From positions 5,927,672 through 5,991,671 of the forward strand of contig OY829650.1 in the NCBI GenBank assembly GCA_963691815.1: 64,000 bases of DNA, given 5' to 3'. This stretch comes from Echiichthys vipera. Its lineage: Eukaryota > Chordata > Actinopteri > Perciformes > Trachinidae. A model generated the notes under the pieces. The model made no database searches. It was not told where the DNA came from and worked only from the letters and a program-made list of their open reading frames with translations. A program made the translations under genes and the position numbers. This document shows, piece by piece, positions 60,212 to 64,000 of this stretch; position 1 is the first letter of the stretch, and every line of letters starts with the position of its first letter.

Positions 60212-60485
60212 TATCCTCAAAGCAATTTTCAGTCAAAAGCAACTGCCAACGACTGCCACTCTAACGACGGTCATTGGCACATCCAGTGACATCATCGGCC
60301 TTGTGAGAGGTTAAATACCAGGATCTCCACACCAGTTACTAGGACCATTCCCAGCCTGGTCCTGGTCCTGGTCCAGTCCCAGCCTGGTCAGATGCGTACA
60401 TGAACTGAAGCCTCTTGGATGAGAGGTGTCTTCCTAGACAAATAACCAAGTCCATTTGCTTTTGACTGAAATTGCTTTGAGGATA
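60212..60485. mobile_element. 274-bp inverted-repeat (MITE-like) element
   Basis: TATCCTCAAAGCAATTTTCA then GTCAAAAGCAA (60212-60242) is repeated inverted at 60456-60485 with a single-base indel. The interior contains CGACGGTCATTGGCACATCC, TTGTGAGAGGTTAAATACC and a (CCTGGT)n patch at 60355-60390. I recognise the interior as a recurrent teleost dispersed sequence. No coding capacity; target duplication not evident. Confidence 0.72.
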
Positions 60486-60559
60486 GTGAGGATGGAAGCA
60501 CACCTACTGTGTGCAGCTACAAGTCATTCTGCGCCTGTGTTTCTAATGCACTTGGCTCT

Positions 60560-61085
60560 GTGCACACATATAGGCCATTTTTGCATATGATCTTTAGTAA
60601 TGCCCCAAGAATCAGGTGCGACCATTATCCAGAATTCCCCCTTCACACATCAGATGCATTCTCAGTTACTAAAATAATATAAGATGGCGCCTGATTTGAA
60701 CGTACAGGAAGGAGGACACAACCGGAATAACACCTCAACAGCAGAGCCAATTCGGAATTTGGTCATAAACAACGAAGTGCCGTTCTTTGAATTTGTCTGA
60801 CGATTTTAACGTGGTTTCTGGTAGAAGTTCCTGAATCTTGTCCTCTCTCCAGTTAGACATAATCCCTGATGTCTTTGTGTAAATCCCCTTTCTTTTTCAC
60901 CCTCAGAGGTTTGTTTTCTTCCAGTTTGGGTGGGGGCATGATAGGAATGTCATCGACAGGCCCAATCACTCGTGTGTGAATTCTCTGCAAAATAAGCGTT
61001 TTATTTTTTCCCCACACATAGGCTCACTCAGAGACTACACAGATCTTTGTACTAAGGAGCTGGCAGAATAAACTCTGGTGTTGGT
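60560..61085 (-). mobile_element. PIF/Harbinger remnant with Myb/SANT-like N-terminus
   Basis: On the minus strand an ATG at 60860 opens MSNWREDKIQELLPE and continues to FKERHFVVYDQIPNWL, the start of the Myb/SANT-like protein of PIF/Harbinger transposons. The rest of that protein is missing, joined near 60745 to noncoding element sequence (GATTCTTGGGGCATTACTAA, AGATCATATGCAAA on the minus strand). Right-hand sequence matches the copy at 18990-19340. It is a deleted, nonautonomous copy. Confidence 0.6.
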
Positions 61086-62356
61086 GACCCAGAACCCAAA
61101 TTACACATTTTACAGTGATATTCGGTTCTTTCGACTGTGGGTTTTTAAAATCATCCTTATATGCTTGATAGATATTAACACAAGTTTGAAATTGTATGTG
61201 TCTTTACATGATTCTATTATTGAACAATGATCATGAAACCAGTGACTCTTATTCTGAAAATCTAAAATCAAGAAATAGGCTCCTTAACATTGTGGTGAAA
61301 GGTTTATAGTCTCGCAGTATTTGTTTTTACCCATCTGAAATACATTATGATATACAGGTATATTCACTTCAGAGAGCGTTTTCAAAAAACCTCAGAGAGT
61401 GGAAAATAGCAGCTGGCTATAAATGGAAAGCGAAGATGAAGAGGAAAAAAACATGGGTTTCAAATGTACCCGCATCATTGGGAAAATGGTCAAAATCTTG
61501 AAAGAGATTAAGTTTTCCGTTTGAACTGCAACCCTCAGTTTGCCTCCTGTGTGTTTGTTGCCAACACAGAGTTTACCAAAAGGTTTGTACAAAACCTCTG
61601 GTGGAGCAGAGATCATAGATACACACACACACCCTCTCAAAGAGACGGACCAGCGTGCATGCTGTGAGCAGTCTGTGCCCTTTACTCTAGGTTCCCTGCT
61701 GCTCTACACAGAGCCCCATGATCTTTTCCCTCCCCATGTCTCCTACTGCTCACACATAGTGATCTCTTTAATGACTACCAAGAGATGAGATCTTTATTTA
61801 TCAGAGAGACTGCAGAAAAAAATAGCATCACATGTTTTGAGTGTTTGAGGATCAAAACCTGAGTCCAGAGTGACACACTTACATCAAATCTCCTATTAGA
61901 CATGACCCTGCTGAGAAACAAGCAGACAATGTGCAACAGTTAATGATACACTGTATGTTTTCGCTCTAGTTAGCTGGATGATGTAAAATTCAATCAACAA
62001 ACATTTTAATTTCAGGCTAAAATTTCCATATGTTCCAGTAAAGAGTATTTATAGTGATGATCAGAACCACATTCAAATTCATCAGAAGGAAAAAGGAAAG
62101 GAAAAATGTGAAAGCAAAGTGTAAATGTGAAATTGAATTATAGGCCAGTCACACTGACATCAGCTATGTAGCACTTGTTTCAAAATTATTATGGAAATGT
62201 CACACCAATAATTGTGCATAGGTCCCTTCTGAAGACTGTGGTGAAGAAAATAATGCACATCATCGTCCTTTAGATCCTCCTCATAATCATCAAGGCCATC
62301 AAAAGGAAACTGGAAACAGGTTCCAAATGTATACATGCATTCCAACATTACTGTGT

Positions 62357-62359
<3 letters not shown>
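61086..62359. other. intronic stretch, nothing recognised
   Basis: Unique-looking AT-rich sequence. Confidence 0.42.

Positions 62360-62408
<49 letters not shown>
62360..62408. repeat. (TG)n microsatellite, pure
   Basis: About 24 TG units. Confidence 0.97.
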
Positions 62409-62411
<3 letters not shown>

Positions 62412-62599
62412 TTACTGTGCACCATCTCTAATCAATATCATATCCACCAAGTCCTGCATAATGAATAAATGCACCTTTTTGATGTCCACAGATAAGGAAT
62501 CCCACCCTGCTCCACAAAGAGGAAAAGTGGATTTTTGGTACACGTCTCCTTCATATATTAAACTGAACGATCGGCCGGTCAGGCAGTGAAGTGAGAACT

Positions 62600-63352
62600 G
62601 TGTCCAGATCCAAGTCAAATATATTTTGAGTAGGTGATAGTCTCCCCAATGATTGTCCCTTGTCACTGACTCTGTTGGTGATCTTCGTAGATAGGATCTC
62701 AAGATGCAGCTGGGGGCAGGAGAGTCTCTGGTTTGGGGACCACAGAATTGCAGGTGATGTGTTTGGCTTCAGCAAACTGTGAACTCCAGCTTGCACTTGG
62801 GGGTGCTTTGGAGCCAAGTGTGAAGCTGTCAGGATGAGAGTCAACACCTACAGTTCTGACCCCAGGTCCTCTGACAGGAAATAGTGGATTGTTCTAAGGT
62901 AAGGCACTGCCCCAAGTAAATCTCGGGGTCTTGTTCACAAGCGAGATCGACTGGAGCGTCGGTCTGGCGTCTGCAATAATGTGGAAATCACACCTTACTG
63001 CGGTGAAGATTGAAGGCATTGCTCTTGATTTACCAGTTGACCTACGCTCCAACCCTCACCCTTGATCAGAAGCTTTGGGTAGTGGCCAAAATGAGTTTCC
63101 TCACTGGCTGGCCGGCTCACCTTTTGAGACGGTATGGAGCTCAGTCATCCAGAAGGGAGCTTGTTAATGTGCCATGTTGAACTGAAAGAAGACCCTGGGG
63201 TCGACCCAAAACGCACTGAAGAGATTATACATCTCATTTAGCTTGAGAACGCCCCTGGAGAAGCTGAAAGACGCTCCTAGGGGAGGGCGTCTGGACTATC
63301 TTGCAGCACGACCCAGCACTGCATAAACAGCATAAAACGGACGGATGCCTTC
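62600..63352 (+). pseudogene. decayed RTE-like LINE ORF2 (end of reverse transcriptase to 3' end)
   Basis: The sequence aligns by eye to the same LINE family as 36348-36675. Recognisable blocks in order are TAGATAGGATCTCAAGATGC, the remnant of the catalytic-box region (TTGCAGGTGATGTGTTTGGCTT), GTGTGAAGCTGTCAGGATGA, TCTCGGGGTCTTGTTCACAA, AAAATGAGTTTCCTC, CTCAGTCATCCAGAAGGGAG and RRPWGRPKTH-stop-RDYTSHLA. Multiple frameshifts and stops are present and the F-A-D-D catalytic motif is damaged, so it is dead. It ends near CGACCCAGCACTGCATAAAC. Confidence 0.75.
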
Positions 63353-64000
63353 TCTAGTACTACAGATGAAGACTGAGGCTAAGTTGCCTTCAAGACGTTT
63401 TTTTATTAAGCTGCTGCCTATCAGCCAATTAAGCTGTGACTAATCAATTAAAATCCAATCATTGTCAAGCGCCATAACCAATCGGCTTCATGATGGAAGG
63501 TCTAAACATCAGCACGGTGTCTCTGCCTGTTTCTGTAGAGATAAAAGGAGGAGGGTGAGGAAGGAGAGTAGGAAACAGAGAGGTCGCTCCCAAGGACTGG
63601 GGAAGCGTAGCCGGGCTAATGACAGAAGATAAGAATCAAGGCTAAAAACAACCTTGATGAATATGGTAATGAAGGTACACACACAAGCCGTATCAGATTA
63701 CCTCACACACGCTCAATACACCATCTTCCGAATGACCTTTTTCAACTCACCTTTTTCCCCAGATGGAAGGCTGTCCAGATTTTTCAGTTCATTTATAGTG
63801 AGCTTATGATTTTAGCAACAGTGTTAAAGATCCCAGGCTTTAGCAGGACACTGATCCCTGACATGTCAGCTCATGCAAGCCACTCTGAGGAGCAGCTAAA
63901 TGTCTGAGTGGATTAAGTATAACTTAAATGAAACACACTAAGAATGAAAAGATGAAAATAATTTCAAAATGTAACGACACTGCCGTCGTTTTCCGTACAT
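63353..64000. other. intronic stretch, nothing recognised
   Basis: Unique-looking sequence to the window edge. No first exon of clstn2 is visible. Confidence 0.42.

Overview
The window looks like teleost fish (probably percomorph) genomic DNA from inside one very large gene, clstn2 (calsyntenin-2), which is read on the minus strand. The evidence for a teleost is the repeat content: a tRNA-derived SINE ending in a GATGGATG-type tail, an RTE-like LINE, an L2-type 3' tail ending in (AATTG)n, hAT and PIF/Harbinger debris, and many long (TG)n/(CA)n tracts. The family names given to repeats come from recognising their sequence, not from a database search.

The only protein-coding exon I can support is at 35740-35862 (minus strand, 123 nt, phase 1 at both ends). 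It encodes the conserved calsyntenin segment that follows the signal peptide and opens the first cadherin repeat, and it has clean acceptor and donor sites. Positions 35863-64000 are therefore the 3' part of the upstream intron (intron 1 by comparison with mammalian CLSTN2). Positions 1-35739 are the 5' part of the next intron. I found neither exon 1 nor exon 3, so each intron runs past the window edge (at least 28 kb and 35.7 kb).

Layout of the downstream intron (1-35739): AT-rich, mostly unique-looking DNA with CA/TG tracts at 1.5-3.4 kb; an L2-type 3' end at 4.6-4.8 kb; three plus-strand SINEs at 6.7, 8.8 and 10.3 kb; a common fish dispersed repeat at 11.0-11.5 kb; a composite transposon remnant at 13.5-14.2 kb; a Harbinger Myb/SANT remnant at 19.0-19.3 kb; a hAT transposase pseudogene at 20.6-21.1 kb; a MITE at 22.6-22.9 kb; a 188-bp local duplication at 24.2-24.5 kb; a 5'-truncated SINE at 30.6-30.9 kb; and a hAT-like element plus degenerate minisatellite at 32.2-33.3 kb.

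Layout of the upstream intron (35863-64000): a 5'-truncated RTE-like LINE 3' end with a 9-bp target duplication at 36.3-36.7 kb; a 170-bp (CT)n tract running into (TA)n at 37.1-37.3 kb; an LTR-like fragment at 42.4-42.8 kb; a 124-bp segment at 43.8 kb repeated in inverted orientation at 54.0 kb; a foldback MITE with 8-bp duplications at 47.7 kb; an inverted-repeat element and a 91-bp direct-repeat structure at 50.5-51.3 kb; a SINE at 52.7-53.0 kb; a 274-bp inverted-repeat element at 60.2-60.5 kb; a second Harbinger Myb/SANT remnant at 60.6-61.1 kb; and a decayed LINE reverse-transcriptase 3' region at 62.6-63.35 kb.

Apart from the exon there is no evidence of a functional gene, RNA gene, CRISPR array or operon-like system. 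Nearly all the long open frames are translated microsatellites or SINEs. The interest lies in the transposon archaeology and in possible conserved noncoding elements, not in a new gene system.
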